In this document: one piece after another, positions 1 through 7,079 of the stretch | Position numbering within the stretch: the first letter of the stretch is position 1 | Layout of the letters: every line of letters starts with the position of its first letter | Origin: an uncultured Clostridia bacterium | Lineage (GTDB): Bacteria; Bacillota; Clostridia; Oscillospirales; Acutalibacteraceae | Reading direction: 5' to 3' | DNA length: 33,808 nt | Assembly: GCA_937912175.1 (NCBI GenBank) | Contig: CALDOU010000008.1 | Coordinates: forward strand, 1 to 33,808 | The notes under the pieces: model-generated | Database searches by the model: none | Seen by the model: only the letters and a program-made list of their open reading frames with translations | What the model was told of the DNA's origin: nothing | Position numbers and translations under genes: made by a program

Positions 1-395
1 GAAAATTTTGATTTTAAATAATCATATACATTTTTGGCAATAATAGCCCCTCTGCTATGACCTTTTATATGAAGAAAAATTTTTGCTGTTTCTTTTAAAG
101 TTTTTAAAATTGTTTTTAAAAAATCTTCTAATGTTTTTTTACCTTTTGCAGTAACCGATTTAATGGTTGGTTCTTTTATATCCAAAGTTGTTGGACCGGA
201 AAAAGTAAATTTTACCTTCCATTTATTTTCATTTTTAATTATTTCATCTTTTTCATAAATATGCTTTGTTCCGTCATAAGATTTACCTGCATTAACAGTC
301 TTATATGCATAATGACAGGACCCCAAAAAATCAACTTTAATTTCAACAATATTTACATTAGAAGTTTTAATAGCATTAAAATTTATAAAAGACAT
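1..395 (-). CDS. Partial lipase-like alpha/beta-hydrolase protein (5' part only)
   Basis: An open frame starts at ATG 395-393 and stays open for 131 codons to the left edge, so only the N-terminal part is visible. The start has an AGAGGA ribosome binding site about 8 bases upstream and a good promoter at 427-454. About residues 112-116 read G-H-S-R-G, preceded by a hydrophobic strand-like stretch (IFLHIK) and followed by a small-residue helix (AIIAKNVYDYL). This is the shape of the nucleophile elbow GxSxG of alpha/beta hydrolases and class-3-like lipases. The first 100 residues look beta-rich and charged, with no signal peptide or membrane segment. The Asp and His of a catalytic triad would lie outside the window, so hydrolase function is inferred from the elbow alone. 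It is a standalone gene; its promoter resembles that of the LRR gene at 31524-32327. Confidence 0.6.
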   Translation of the reverse strand, partial: MSFINFNAIKTSNVNIVEIKVDFLGSCHYAYKTVNAGKSYDGTKHIYEKDEIIKNENKWKVKFTFSGPTTLDIKEPTIKSVTAKGKKTLEDFLKTILKTLKETAKIFLHIKGHSRGAIIAKNVYDYLKSKF

Positions 396-426
396 TTAAA
401 ATCATCCTCTTTTCTTTATATTTTTT

Positions 427-454
427 ATAATAAATTTATTTATTAAAATGTCAA
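427..454 (-). promoter_or_regulatory. Sigma-A-type promoter of the lipase-like gene
   Basis: Reading the minus strand, TTGACA (454-449) is followed by 16 bases and TATTAT (432-427), one mismatch from TATAAT. The gene start lies about 32 bases downstream. The first 16 bases from the -35 box onward are identical to those of the promoter at 32362-32390. Confidence 0.65.
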
Positions 455-480
455 CCTTTTTATAAGCTTTGGAATTTAGT

Positions 481-509
481 TTGACAAAAATTTTGTAAAA
501 TTGTAAAAT
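481..509 (+). promoter_or_regulatory. Promoter of tRNA-Ala(CGC)
   Basis: A perfect TTGACA (481-486), a 17-base spacer and TAAAAT (504-509) lie just upstream of the tRNA, placing the transcription start around 516, a few bases before the mature 5' end at 524. Confidence 0.75.
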
Positions 510-523
510 AAGCTTATGTTTTT

Positions 524-599
524 GGGCTTATAGCTCAGTTGGTAGAGCGCCGCGTTCGCAATGCGGAGGCCAGGGGTTCGAATCCCCTTAAGTCCACCA
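524..599 (+). tRNA. tRNA-Ala (anticodon CGC)
   Basis: A full cloverleaf can be drawn in 76 bases. The acceptor stem GGGCTTA pairs with TAAGTCC, the D arm is GCTC/GAGC, and the anticodon stem CCGCG/TGCGG carries the loop TTCGCAA (anticodon CGC, reading GCG). A T arm with GTTCGAA and an encoded CCA (597-599) complete it. The G3:U70 wobble pair, the classic alanine identity element, is present. Confidence 0.96.
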
Positions 600-761
600 A
601 AAAGATTACAAACGAACACAGCATATTTTAAAAATTTCTTTGAAACTATTGCATATATTTTAGATTAAAAAACAAATAATAAGGTCAATTGATAAAAACC
701 ATGATCGTACCTAAAAGGCTTGATCATGGTTTTTATCTTGATTAACAATCTAAACCATCGA
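600..761. other. Intergenic stretch after tRNA-Ala
   Basis: Together with 396-523 this makes up the gene-free part of the 396-761 interval around the tRNA. Apart from the promoters (427-454, 481-509), the tRNA and the hairpin at 691-737 I see only AT-rich sequence, with no ORF carrying a ribosome binding site. Confidence 0.6.
691..737. terminator. Bidirectional intrinsic terminator
   Basis: A perfect 16-base inverted repeat (691-706 with 722-737) encloses a 15-base loop. Both arms end in A/T runs, so it can stop transcription from the tRNA (plus) and from the O-antigen-ligase operon (minus, stop codon at 762). Confidence 0.85.
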
Positions 762-2237
762 TTAACAAATATTTCCGGTTGTTTTTTCATTTTGAAATTT
801 ATTAATAAAAGAAACAGCGTAGCCGAGTATTACCCAAAAAAATCCTACCATAAAAGTCATATCAAATAAAATGGCCTTTTCAAAAAGACAATATCCGCAA
901 TACGCCACTAAAACAGAAAATAACCTTGCATTAACACCAAAATAGTTTTTGTTCACACACAAAAACATATTTTTACAAACGTCCAAGGCAACCAAAAATG
1001 AAAATATACCGAAAATTAGCAACCCAATCGCTCCATAACAAACTAAAATAGTAAGATACCCATTATGTAAATCGGGATGAATCAATCCGCCATTTAAATA
1101 CTCTTTACTGTAAATCTTAAGGTTTGCGCGACCTATACCGATAATAGGATTATGTTTAAATATTTTTACTCCCTGCTTCCAAAGAGTAATTCTTCCGCTG
1201 CTTACTTCGTAATGCTCTCGACCTATATGAATTTTGGAGGAATCGGAATCTTTGAAAGAATCAAAATCTTTTTCGGAATCCGGAGTTATCATAATTATAT
1301 TTTTTGCATTAAAATAGCTATCGTCATCGGCATTCAACGTTTTACCGTTAGAATACATATCACTCATCGCTTTTTCAATAAAGTTTTGGCACATATCTCT
1401 CACCGAAAAAGACGCAGACATAAAAACAACGCAAAAACCCACCACAATTAAAACACTTTTAAAAAATTTAAGCTTTCCAAAAGGCCCGTTTTTAAAAAAC
1501 ATATTACAAAAAACTCTCATTGTGGCGTAAATTATCAAAAACAAAAATGATGCGTTGGAATCTGAAAGAAACAGGCATATGCAATTAATAACCACACATC
1601 CGATTAAAATCCAATTATTTAATTTTATATCTTTAAACTTATTTTTAATATATGGAGTGGAAATTATATCACAGGCAACAATTGATTCTATCATTGAAAA
1701 CGCTAAAATATTAGAATTGGTGTATATTCCGATAAGCCTGTTTTTAAATATTCCCAAATGATATGTTCCTACAGTTGCTCCACGCCTCCAAAAAAGAATT
1801 AAAAGTGATAAAATTCCACATATAGTTCCAAAATAAATAAAAAATTTCAAAACAAAAACCATTTCTTTTTCTATATCTTCATGCGCACCTGCGGTATACA
1901 TGCCATAAAACATAAAAAAACAAACAGCAGTATACAAAATCAAAACAATATTAGGCACAAAATAAATTGATATATGAACTAAGGAAGTCACGGTCATCAG
2001 GCTTAAAAAAGCCCATAAAATATATTTGTACTTAACTTTAAACGCTCTTTTTTCAATAAAAAAATTTTTGATTAAAATCGCAAGTCCCCAAGAAAGAACA
2101 AAGCATTTAAAAACCAATGCGGGTATATCCAAAAAAGCTATCATCTCTAAAGAAAGCGAAATTAAAAACAATTTTCTGAAAAGACTGACATCAAAAATTT
2201 TTTCTTTAAATCTTAAATTTCTTATAAGCATAGGCAT
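762..2237 (-). CDS. O-antigen ligase / polymerase-like membrane protein (Wzy_C family)
   Basis: This 491-residue polytopic membrane protein has roughly ten or more hydrophobic segments, with a large polar loop at about residues 290-365. After the loop comes the family signature region G-I-G-R-A-N-L, then H-P-D-L-H-N-G-Y-L, followed by more membrane helices. That arrangement (long external loop with H-x-x-x-H-N) is typical of the O-antigen ligase/Wzy/PglL superfamily, which moves a lipid-linked glycan to an acceptor or polymerises it. The start ATG at 2237 has a strong AAAGGAGGAG site 7 bases upstream. It is the last gene of a minus-strand cassette after the sugar transferase and aminotransferase and is closed by the terminator at 691-737. 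Whether it is a ligase, a polymerase or an O-oligosaccharyltransferase cannot be told from the sequence. Confidence 0.85.
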   Translation of the reverse strand: MPMLIRNLRFKEKIFDVSLFRKLFLISLSLEMIAFLDIPALVFKCFVLSWGLAILIKNFFIEKRAFKVKYKYILWAFLSLMTVTSLVHISIYFVPNIVLILYTAVCFFMFYGMYTAGAHEDIEKEMVFVLKFFIYFGTICGILSLLILFWRRGATVGTYHLGIFKNRLIGIYTNSNILAFSMIESIVACDIISTPYIKNKFKDIKLNNWILIGCVVINCICLFLSDSNASFLFLIIYATMRVFCNMFFKNGPFGKLKFFKSVLIVVGFCVVFMSASFSVRDMCQNFIEKAMSDMYSNGKTLNADDDSYFNAKNIIMITPDSEKDFDSFKDSDSSKIHIGREHYEVSSGRITLWKQGVKIFKHNPIIGIGRANLKIYSKEYLNGGLIHPDLHNGYLTILVCYGAIGLLIFGIFSFLVALDVCKNMFLCVNKNYFGVNARLFSVLVAYCGYCLFEKAILFDMTFMVGFFWVILGYAVSFINKFQNEKTTGNIC

Positions 2238-2273
2238 TAAAAACTCCTCCTTTCTTTTCCGATTTATTCTATT

Positions 2274-3476
2274 TTAAAAATGCAAATTTTTTTTATACAT
2301 TTCCGCAATATATTCAACTTCATCATCGGTTAAAAGAGTATGTAACGGCAAAGTAACTTCATTTTCATACATAGCATACGCATTGGGGTAATCTTTTATA
2401 TCAAATCCTATATTTTTATATGCGGTAAACATAGGCAAGCTTTTATAATGCACATTAGTTGAAATGCCATCTTTAGCCATATTTTCAATGAATTTATTTC
2501 TAAAATCCAAATTTTTACCTAACAAACGAGTTATATACAAATGGCAACTTGAAAATGAATTTTCTCTTAAATGAGGCAAAGTTTGTATGTTTTCATCTTT
2601 CAAAGCATCATTATACATTTTCACAATATCTCTTCGGCGTTTTAACATATCATCATATCTTTCAAGTTGAGAAAGACCCAAAGCGGCCATAATGTCTGTC
2701 ATATTGCATTTATAAGCCGGCCAAATTATATCGTATTCCCATGCCCCGGCTTTGGTCTTTGCCAAAGCATCTTTGTTTTGACCATGCAAAGACAAAAGCA
2801 TATATGATTTATATACTTCTTCATTGTCAAGACCACTGAGTTTACGCCAAGTCACGGCTCCGCCTTCGGCAGTAGTCAAATTTTTAACCGCATGGAATGA
2901 AAAACAAGTAAAATCGGCTACACTTCCCGATTTTTTCCCCTTATACTCAGCACCAAAAGAATGGGCGCCGTCCGCCAAAACTATTATCCTTCCAAAGCAG
3001 CGTTGAATATTATTGGTAGGATTAAAAAGATTTTTTTTACTTTCTATTACTTCAAATATCTTATGATAATCACACATGACCCCGCCCAAATCAACAGGAA
3101 TAATAACTTTTGTACGGGGGGTAATGGCGTTTGCCAATTGATCATAATCCATTTCAAAAGAATCGGGAGCAGTATCCACCAATACGGGAGTAGCCCCAAC
3201 ATGGCAAATAACACTGCAAGAAGCTGAATATGTATATGCGCTGGTTATAACTTCATCGCCGGGACCCACACCTAAAAGCCTTAACGTCATTTCCAAACAG
3301 GCCGTTGCGGAATTAAGGGCAACGGCACGTTCCGTATTGCAAAATTCCGCAATCTTTTTCTCAAAAAGTTTGGTTTTGGGTCCTGTTGTAATCCACCCCG
3401 AACGCAAAACTTCGGTGACGGCATTTATATCATTTTCCGAAATATCCGGCGGTGAAAATTTTATATTGTAATTCAT
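2274..3476 (-). CDS. DegT/DnrJ/EryC1/StrS family PLP aminotransferase
   Basis: This 400-residue sugar aminotransferase acts on nucleotide-linked keto-sugars. Visible family features are the N-terminal P-P-D-I-S-E-x-D and G-W-I-T-T-G-P-K-T motif, and the cofactor-binding N-S-A-T-A-C-L segment near residue 55. Further along come V-D-x-A-P-D-S-F and D-G-A-H-S-F-G, and then F-S-F-H-A-V-K-N-L-T-T-A-E-G-G, whose lysine is the expected Schiff-base residue. Length matches the family. A conserved-looking stretch G-A-W-E-Y-D-I follows the active-site lysine after an insertion. It lies 13 bases downstream of the sugar-transferase gene and 36 bases upstream of the O-antigen-ligase-like gene, so the three probably form one transcript making an amino-sugar-containing glycan. 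The 4,6-dehydratase expected to supply its substrate is not in the window. Confidence 0.92.
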   Translation of the reverse strand: MNYNIKFSPPDISENDINAVTEVLRSGWITTGPKTKLFEKKIAEFCNTERAVALNSATACLEMTLRLLGVGPGDEVITSAYTYSASCSVICHVGATPVLVDTAPDSFEMDYDQLANAITPRTKVIIPVDLGGVMCDYHKIFEVIESKKNLFNPTNNIQRCFGRIIVLADGAHSFGAEYKGKKSGSVADFTCFSFHAVKNLTTAEGGAVTWRKLSGLDNEEVYKSYMLLSLHGQNKDALAKTKAGAWEYDIIWPAYKCNMTDIMAALGLSQLERYDDMLKRRRDIVKMYNDALKDENIQTLPHLRENSFSSCHLYITRLLGKNLDFRNKFIENMAKDGISTNVHYKSLPMFTAYKNIGFDIKDYPNAYAMYENEVTLPLHTLLTDDEVEYIAEMYKKNLHF

Positions 3477-3488
3477 ATTAAATACTCC

Positions 3489-4187
3489 TTATTTTTTTAT
3501 AACCGCAAAAACTGTTTTAATCATAATTTTTATATCATACCAAAAACCGAAATTTTTTATATATTCCAAGTTATATTTCATTTTTTCCGGCAGTATCTTT
3601 TGAGTATAAATTTCATCCGGATTTTCTTCGTTTTTAAGTAACTCAGCTTCATTTTTATAAAGAATGCTCGTCATAGAAGTTACTCCCGCAGGCAACAGCA
3701 ATGTGGCATACATTTCGGGAGTATATTTTTCAACATATCTTGGTACTTCCGGTCTTACTCCCACAAAGGAAAGCTCTCCTTTTAAAATATTAAAAATCTG
3801 AGGGAACTCATCAATACGTAATTTTCTGAGCCATTTTCCGCTTTTTGTTATTCGAGGGTCGTTATCTTGCGTAACTTGTGCCCCAAATTTTTCCGCATTC
3901 GTAACCATAGTGCGAAATTTATATACTTCAAAAACTTTTCCGTATTGAGTAATACGTTTTTGTTTAAAAATCACTTTTCCGGGGGAATCAAATTTTATAA
4001 CAAGTGAAACAATCAGCAATATGGGGGATAAAATTAAAATTAAAATCAAAGACATTATAACATCAAAAATTCTTTTTACAATAAGACCGCTTTTTCTATG
4101 GCTTAAAATATCGTAATACTTTTTAACTTCCTCGTTTTGCATATATTTCGGAAGATTATTCCATAAAATTAAAATAATAAACCCCAC
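3489..4187 (-). CDS. Bacterial sugar transferase (polyprenyl-phosphate hexose-1-phosphate transferase)
   Basis: This is a phosphoglycosyltransferase of the WcaJ/PglC type, which starts lipid-linked glycan assembly by moving a sugar-1-phosphate onto undecaprenyl phosphate at the inner membrane. An N-terminal hydrophobic hairpin (I-F-D-V-I-M-S then a long Leu/Ile run) precedes the soluble core. The core has F-K-Q-K-R-I, then F-x-V-Y-K-F-R-T-M, then K-W-L-R-K-L-R-I-D-E-F-P-Q and N-I-L-K-G-E-L-S-F-V-G-V-R-P-E, all signature blocks including the Asp-Glu pair. The frame opens with GTG at 4187; an ATG at 4142 (residue 16) is an alternative and neither has a convincing ribosome binding site. It is the first gene of the polysaccharide cassette. 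Sugar specificity is unknown. Confidence 0.92.
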   Translation of the reverse strand: MGFIILILWNNLPKYMQNEEVKKYYDILSHRKSGLIVKRIFDVIMSLILILILSPILLIVSLVIKFDSPGKVIFKQKRITQYGKVFEVYKFRTMVTNAEKFGAQVTQDNDPRITKSGKWLRKLRIDEFPQIFNILKGELSFVGVRPEVPRYVEKYTPEMYATLLLPAGVTSMTSILYKNEAELLKNEENPDEIYTQKILPEKMKYNLEYIKNFGFWYDIKIMIKTVFAVIKK

Positions 4188-4440
4188 CTATTCATTATCT
4201 TAAAAAATTAATTATTAAACTTATATTTAATTAAATTATACTCTTATAAACACTCATTTTCAACATATACCTATTATACCTGTTATGTTTAAAGCACAAT
4301 ACATACGCTAAAACTCAATCCAAATAAACTCAACGCCTGATTTCCAATATCCATTTTTTTACAATTTGGAATAACATTAGAAAACCTGCCGATAATAACA
4401 ATCATAAAATTAAATATTTGATTTAAAAGGCGGTATTAAA
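4188..4440. other. Divergent intergenic region with a possible minus-strand -10 box
   Basis: This region separates the minus-strand glycan cassette from the plus-strand DUF421 gene. On the minus strand a perfect TATAAT (4278-4273) lies about 85 bases before the sugar-transferase start, but the -35 region is poor. On the plus side there is only a weak GATAAT at 4391 before DUF421. I see no clear hairpin or riboswitch. Confidence 0.35.
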
Positions 4441-5118
4441 ATGACAATTTCACTAATTCGAACATTGATCTTATATGTAATAATAATTTTTGCCATGAAA
4501 ATGATGGGAAAACGCCAAATAAGCGACCTTCAAACTTCCGAGCTTGTAATAACAATAATGATTTCAAATATTGCCGCTATTCCAATGGAAGACTCTTCTC
4601 AACCGCTCCTCAGCAGTTTGATACCCATTGCAGTGTTAATTTGTTGTGAAATACTTGTTTCATATTTAATGCTGAAAAATTCAAAAATACGGCAAATAAT
4701 ATGCGGAAACCCAATAGTGGTAATAAATAACGGAAAAGTTCAGCAAAATGCTCTTAAATATTTGCGGCTAAGTACCGAAGACTTGTTTGAACAACTTCGT
4801 CAGTCGGATGTTTTTTGCTTAAATGACGTTTGGTTTGCAATCATGGAAACCAACGGAAATATGAGCGTTTTAAAAAAATCCGAAAATCAACCACCAACGG
4901 CTCAAGATATGGGAATAAATGTTCCAACAGAGAAAATAGACGCTGTTGTCGTAAGCGATGGTAACGTTTCTGAATTTTCTTTATCTTTATGTGAGTTAAA
5001 TAAAGAATGGCTCAATAAAACTTTAAAAGAACAAAAAGTTCGTCTAAAAGATATTTTTATAATGACCGCAAATAAATCCAAAGAATTTAATATTATAAAA
5101 AAGGAGATAAACACATGA
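4441..5118 (+). CDS. DUF421 domain-containing membrane protein (YetF-like)
   Basis: This 225-residue protein has three N-terminal membrane helices (about residues 5-22, 35-50 and 58-77). A soluble region follows, with the family pattern M-G-K-R-Q-I-S-D-L-Q-T-S-E-L near residue 22 and N-P-I-V-V-I-N-N-G-K near residue 91. The D-L-F-E-Q-L-R-Q-S-D-V-F block, then W-F-A-I-x-E-x-N-G, completes it. The family (B. subtilis YetF/YrbG/YkjA) is widespread in Bacillota; YetF-type proteins are associated with the spore or cell membrane, but the biochemical role is poorly known. It overlaps the next gene by the ATGA at 5115-5118, which implies translational coupling. The DUF421-DUF4363 pair is a recurring clostridial arrangement. 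Confidence 0.88.
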   Translation: MTISLIRTLILYVIIIFAMKMMGKRQISDLQTSELVITIMISNIAAIPMEDSSQPLLSSLIPIAVLICCEILVSYLMLKNSKIRQIICGNPIVVINNGKVQQNALKYLRLSTEDLFEQLRQSDVFCLNDVWFAIMETNGNMSVLKKSENQPPTAQDMGINVPTEKIDAVVVSDGNVSEFSLSLCELNKEWLNKTLKEQKVRLKDIFIMTANKSKEFNIIKKEINT

Positions 5119-5504
5119 AAAAACTAATCTGGACAATTATTTTGGGAGGGGCTTCACTCATAATTTGCGGACTGTGCCTTTTTTATACTAACATGGTTTC
5201 CGATACAGCTACCGAATATGTAAACAACGTTTACCAATATGTGGAAGATGAGGAATACAATGCCGCTAAAACAGAACTTAATGCTTTAGAAGAATATTGG
5301 GATAATCAAAGCCCTATTTTGTCACTTATGATACATCATGAAATTTTAGAAAACATTGAAGAAACCATAAAATTGATCAACAGTGCTATTAAAAACACAA
5401 CAAAAGACGAAAAAATTGAATTTGAAATTGAAACTTCACGCTCTTTAATACAACTCAAAAACCTAAAAAGCACAGAAATTCCAACTTTTGATAATATTTT
5501 TTAG
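5115..5504 (+). CDS. DUF4363 family protein
   Basis: This 129-residue protein begins with one membrane-spanning segment or uncleaved signal (residues 4-26, W-T-I-I-L-G-G-A-S-L-I-I). The rest is an acidic, helical domain predicted to lie outside the membrane, with a Y-x-x-A-x-x-x-L-x-x-L-E-x-x-W pattern near residues 53-67 and an M-I-H-H-E motif near residue 76, both seen in DUF4363 proteins. It overlaps the DUF421 gene by four bases and has an AAAGGAGAT site 7 bases before the ATG. The strong terminator at 5510 ends this two-gene operon. Function unknown; its pairing suggests it works with the DUF421 protein. Confidence 0.8.
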   Translation: MKKLIWTIILGGASLIICGLCLFYTNMVSDTATEYVNNVYQYVEDEEYNAAKTELNALEEYWDNQSPILSLMIHHEILENIEETIKLINSAIKNTTKDEKIEFEIETSRSLIQLKNLKSTEIPTFDNIF

Positions 5505-5509
5505 CATCA

Positions 5510-5550
5510 ATCCGCCTGAGTTTTTTACTTTAACTCAGGCGGATATTTTA
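5510..5550 (+). terminator. Intrinsic terminator of the DUF421-DUF4363 operon
   Basis: A perfect 13-bp stem (5510-5522 with 5532-5544) with a 9-base T-rich loop is followed by a T-rich tract. It starts six bases after the DUF4363 stop codon. Confidence 0.9.
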
Positions 5551-5657
5551 ATTGTTTTAAAATTAATTACATTTATTTTTTAAAATATAATTTTCTTTAT
5601 TGGATTTATTTTCAGAGTGTAACGTTTTCAATAAAGTCACCAAAAAATTTTTTTGTT

Positions 5658-6071
5658 CTAACTGCAATAATCTTCCAAAACGGCATTTAATTCTTCTTGG
5701 GTATTAACATTTATCCCATCTTTAAGCATTTTTTTATCGGCGTTAGGTAAGTCATCAATATTAATATCAATTTTTCTAAACGGTTCTTTTTCCCCTTTTT
5801 CAAAAACTCCTATTGTACCGCGGTATTCTTTTACGGTATATCTTTTTTGAAACGAATAATCTTCTTGCCTATTAATGTCGGATTTAAAATCGGAATTCAC
5901 AACGGGGTATTCCGGCATTGAAACGAACTTATTTTCTTTATTATCAGACACGGCGTCGGACTTAACCATTGATCCAAACAAAATAAACCATACGCCGCAA
6001 AAAAAGAAAACCAAAATAATAATTGCGCCAACTCGCTTTTTAAATTTATCGTCATAATTCAATGTTTTCAT
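5658..6071 (-). CDS. Small single-pass membrane protein with BofC-C-terminal-like domain
   Basis: This 137-residue protein starts at ATG 6071, chosen because AAGAGGG sits 6 bases upstream; the longer frame beginning with TTG at 6092 lacks a ribosome binding site. One transmembrane segment (about residues 16-34, A-I-I-I-L-V-F-F-F-C-G-V-W) is followed by a polar linker. The C-terminal domain of about 60 residues runs from Y-T-V-K-E-Y-R-G-T-I-G-V-F to L-E-D-Y-C-S. That domain resembles the C-terminal domain of BofC, the forespore protein that controls sigma-K processing in B. subtilis. Short versions like this, without the BofC N-terminal domain, occur in clostridia with unknown roles. A sigma-G-like promoter is proposed at 6103-6133. 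The link to sporulation is inference. Confidence 0.6.
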   Translation of the reverse strand: MKTLNYDDKFKKRVGAIIILVFFFCGVWFILFGSMVKSDAVSDNKENKFVSMPEYPVVNSDFKSDINRQEDYSFQKRYTVKEYRGTIGVFEKGEKEPFRKIDINIDDLPNADKKMLKDGINVNTQEELNAVLEDYCS

Positions 6072-6102
6072 TACAAACCCTCTTAAAAACAATATTTAAG
6101 CT

Positions 6103-6133
6103 TAATATTCACCCAAATTAACACATTTATTCA
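6103..6133 (-). promoter_or_regulatory. Possible forespore (sigma-G/F-like) promoter
   Basis: On the minus strand TGAATA (6133-6128) is separated by 18 bases from AATATTA (6109-6103), which matches the cATnnTA form of sigma-G -10 boxes at six of seven positions. It lies about 30 bases upstream of the BofC-like start. AT-rich sequence gives such matches by chance, so this is tentative. Confidence 0.3.
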
Positions 6134-6161
6134 TAAAAACAATTTTTTAATAAGTATAAAA

Positions 6162-6190
6162 TTGAACAAAAATATGGTTTTTGATATAAT
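6162..6190 (+). promoter_or_regulatory. Extended -10 sigma-A promoter of the thyX operon
   Basis: TTGAAC (6162-6167), a 17-base spacer and a perfect TATAAT (6185-6190) preceded by TG at 6182-6183. Transcription would start near 6197, about 34 bases before the thyX ATG. The promoter overlaps the frame upstream of thyX, so that N-terminal extension is not real. Confidence 0.85.
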
Positions 6191-6230
6191 AATTAATTTA
6201 GTACAGGCTAATTTTAAAAAGGAGATTTTT

Positions 6231-6989
6231 ATGAAAGTACATCTTTTGGCTCACACTCCGGAACCCGAAAAACTTGTTGCTTCAGCCGCAAAACTTTGTT
6301 ATTCTCCATCGTCCATAAATGAAACCCAAAGTAAATTAACTCCGGAAAATATAAAAACCTTTGTAAAAATGTTGGCTAATATCGGCCATGAAAGCCCACT
6401 CGAACATATTTCATTTACGTTCGGCATTGAGGGGGTTTCAAGAGCACTTTTGGCCCAATTAACCCGTCACAGAATTGCTTCTTACAGCGTACAAAGCCAA
6501 CGATATGTCAATAATTTTAATTTTAAATATGTAATCCCGCCAGAAATCGAAAATATACCAACCGCAAAAGAAGAATTTTTAATTGCCATGCAAGAAGCTC
6601 AAAACCATTATGACAGTTTAAGCCTCCAACTTCAGAATAAACACTTGAAAAATTTAATGGACTTAGGCATGGATAAAGACTCGGCGACAAAAGCAGCGGA
6701 AAAAATGGCAATTGAAGATGCACGATATGTTTTACCTAACGCTTGCGTAACAAATATTATTTGCACTTTCAATGCCAGAAGCTTGCTCAACTTTTTTTCA
6801 CACAGATGTTGCAACAGGGCACAGTGGGAAATCAGAAACCTTGCCGTTGAAATGTTAAAATCAGTAAAAAAAGAATGTCCGAATATATTTGCATATGCCG
6901 GTCCGCCATGTGTACATAATCACTGCACCGAAGGTAAAATGTCTTGCGGAAAATCTGCGGAAGTAAAGGAAATATTCAAAAATTTATAA
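6231..6989 (+). CDS. thyX: Flavin-dependent thymidylate synthase ThyX
   Basis: The 252-residue enzyme converts dUMP to dTMP using 5,10-methylene-tetrahydrofolate, FAD and NADPH, leaving tetrahydrofolate rather than dihydrofolate. The defining ThyX motif R-H-R-x-x-S-x-x-x-x-S-Q-R-Y is at residues 79-92. H-E-S-P-L-E-H near residue 53 and the C-terminal F-x-x-R-C-C-x-R-A-Q-W-E-I-R are also present. The ATG at 6231 is chosen because AAAAAGGAG lies 7 bases upstream and because the promoter overlaps the upstream extension. It heads a plus-strand run followed by thymidylate kinase, so dTMP production and its phosphorylation are encoded together. A Cys-rich tail (P-C-V-H-N-H-C-x-x-G-x-M-S-C-G) ends the protein. 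No thyA is seen in this window. Confidence 0.96.
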   Translation: MKVHLLAHTPEPEKLVASAAKLCYSPSSINETQSKLTPENIKTFVKMLANIGHESPLEHISFTFGIEGVSRALLAQLTRHRIASYSVQSQRYVNNFNFKYVIPPEIENIPTAKEEFLIAMQEAQNHYDSLSLQLQNKHLKNLMDLGMDKDSATKAAEKMAIEDARYVLPNACVTNIICTFNARSLLNFFSHRCCNRAQWEIRNLAVEMLKSVKKECPNIFAYAGPPCVHNHCTEGKMSCGKSAEVKEIFKNL

Positions 6990-7079
6990 TTTTTAAAACT
7001 GAAAAATTCAAACTTTACATTATTTAAAAACACATTACTTACAAAACTTCAAAAATTTTATTTTTAAAAACGAAAGTGA

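Noticed and set aside
1152..1451. Plus-strand frame of 99 codons inside the O-antigen-ligase gene
   Set aside because: It covers the polar loop of the ligase in antisense and has no start signal.
6162..6230. N-terminal extension of ThyX to TTG 6162
   Set aside because: The extension coincides with a textbook promoter and lacks a ribosome binding site, whereas ATG 6231 has a strong one and gives the family-type N terminus.
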